Assembly: GCA_030145365.1 (NCBI GenBank)
Contig: JAQYVS010000065.1
Span: forward strand, 1 to 8,074
From: Desulfofustis sp.
GTDB lineage: Bacteria; Desulfobacterota; Desulfobulbia; Desulfobulbales; Desulfocapsaceae
Length of the DNA: 8,074 nt
Direction: 5' to 3'
A program made the position numbers and the translations under genes. Positions within the stretch are counted from its first letter, which is position 1, and every line of letters begins with the position of its first letter. Of this stretch, positions 7,278 to 8,074 are shown piece by piece. The notes under the pieces are model-generated. The model did no database searches, was not told the DNA's origin, and saw nothing but the letters and a program-made list of their open reading frames with translations.

Positions 7278-8074
7278 TTATTTAAGGGCTTCGGCACCGC
7301 CAACGATATCCATGAGTTCTGCTGTAATGGCAGCCTGGCGCGCCTTATTATATAAAATTGTCAAATTGGAAACAATGTCTTTACAGGCGTTGGTCGCATT
7401 ATCCATCGCTGTCATACGAGCAGCATGTTCACTGGCACCAACCTCAAGCATTGAATGATAAATCATTACGTTGAGATAGAGTGGCTGCAGGACATCCATA
7501 ATCTCTTCCGCCGATGGTTCATGAATGTACTCACCTGAAACCTGAGGAGCATCATCAGTTTCCTCATTTTCGACCGGCTGAACAGGAAGAAAATCTTTAG
7601 TGGCAGGCGCCTGGTTGGCAATGGAGCAAAATTCGCCATAAATCACTTCAACCTTGTCGGACGCACCGCTGAGGAAGTTCTCTGAAATCTCAGTGGCAAT
7701 CTCCCGGGCATTGAACATCTGAAAGGTGCCCATAATATCAGCAAAGTTTTTGCGCACTTTGCCCGTGCGTTTGAGAAGCTGAAATCCTTTCTTACCGACA
7801 CAGACGAAGCTGACAGTTTTACCCTCCGCCTCGTACTCCCTCATTTTTTTCTCGGCAAGTTTTCCGATTTTTGAATTGAAAGAGCCACAGAGGCCACGGT
7901 CGGAAGTAATCACCACTATTTCAACCGATTTAACATCACGTCTTTCCATTAATGGATAACTTCCGCCGGTGTTGGCTTTAGCAGACAGGTTGGACATGGT
8001 TTCATTGAACTTGGAGGAGTAGGGGCGAAACGCTTCCATCTTCTCCTGGGCTCCACGCAACCTGGCAGAGGCAA
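7278..8074 (-). CDS. atpG: F1Fo ATP synthase subunit gamma, 5' end cut by the window edge
   Basis: Gamma is the rotating central shaft of F1, a long coiled coil turning inside the alpha3beta3 ring and linking catalysis to the c-ring. The visible part covers 264 complete codons. It begins within the conserved ASARLRGAQ segment of the N-terminal helix and includes TSDRGLCGSFN of the central fold. The C-terminal helix has AARMTAMDNAT and the gamma signature ITAELMDIVGGAEA. By comparison with the family about 27 N-terminal residues lie beyond base 8074, predicting about 291 residues in all. The TTG at 8058-8060 is an internal leucine codon, not the start, because homologous sequence (A-S-A-R) continues upstream in frame. 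The gene precedes atpD by 48 bases and should follow atpA outside the window. Confidence 0.97.
   Translation of the reverse strand, partial: ASARLRGAQEKMEAFRPYSSKFNETMSNLSAKANTGGSYPLMERRDVKSVEIVVITSDRGLCGSFNSKIGKLAEKKMREYEAEGKTVSFVCVGKKGFQLLKRTGKVRKNFADIMGTFQMFNAREIATEISENFLSGASDKVEVIYGEFCSIANQAPATKDFLPVQPVENEETDDAPQVSGEYIHEPSAEEIMDVLQPLYLNVMIYHSMLEVGASEHAARMTAMDNATNACKDIVSNLTILYNKARQAAITAELMDIVGGAEALK

Noticed and set aside
7510..7610. Acidic insertion in the gamma subunit (around residues E-N-E-E-T-D-D)
   Set aside because: Gamma subunits, including that of E. coli, have a variable acidic loop of similar length here, so it is normal variation.
8058..8060. TTG as start codon of atpG
   Set aside because: Upstream codons continue the conserved N-terminal helix (A-S-A-R before L-R-G-A-Q), so this is an internal Leu and the gene runs off the window.

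Overview
This window is an ordinary bacterial chromosome segment carrying six protein-coding genes in two converging blocks, with no mobile element, CRISPR array, tRNA or rRNA that I can see. Several things suggest a Desulfobacterota (former Deltaproteobacteria) host, perhaps near Desulfobulbales. These are a HIT gene followed directly by a type-1 mutS, a three-part TPR-like/AMIN/Amidase_3 cell wall amidase downstream of mutS, and an F1 beta subunit with an unusual cysteine pattern. The taxonomic call is inference from protein character and gene order; no marker RNA is present.

The left block (+ strand, about 1-5284) runs HIT-family nucleotide hydrolase/transferase, mutS, then a secreted N-acetylmuramoyl-L-alanine amidase. 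The HIT and mutS genes are 5 bases apart and look co-transcribed. A 129-base gap with two small hairpins, a weak promoter candidate and an A/T-rich inverted repeat separates mutS from the amidase gene. The amidase may therefore have its own transcription or translation control. The block combines nucleotide metabolism or signalling (HIT), DNA mismatch repair (MutS) and septal peptidoglycan cleavage (amidase).

The right block (- strand, 5376 to past 8074) is the 3' part of an F1Fo ATP synthase operon. Read in the direction of transcription it is atpG (5' end cut off by the window edge), atpD and atpC, encoding the gamma, beta and epsilon subunits of F1. The two blocks meet tail to tail at a perfect 21-bp inverted repeat (5317-5362) with A and T runs on both sides, which should terminate transcription from both directions.

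I did not find a new biological system. The points most worth a second look are the five cysteines in AtpD, one of them inside the P-loop; the leader of the amidase gene, which has no adjacent ribosome binding site; a Cys-to-Glu change at the usual zinc-binding CxxC of the HIT protein; and the mutS-amidase pairing.
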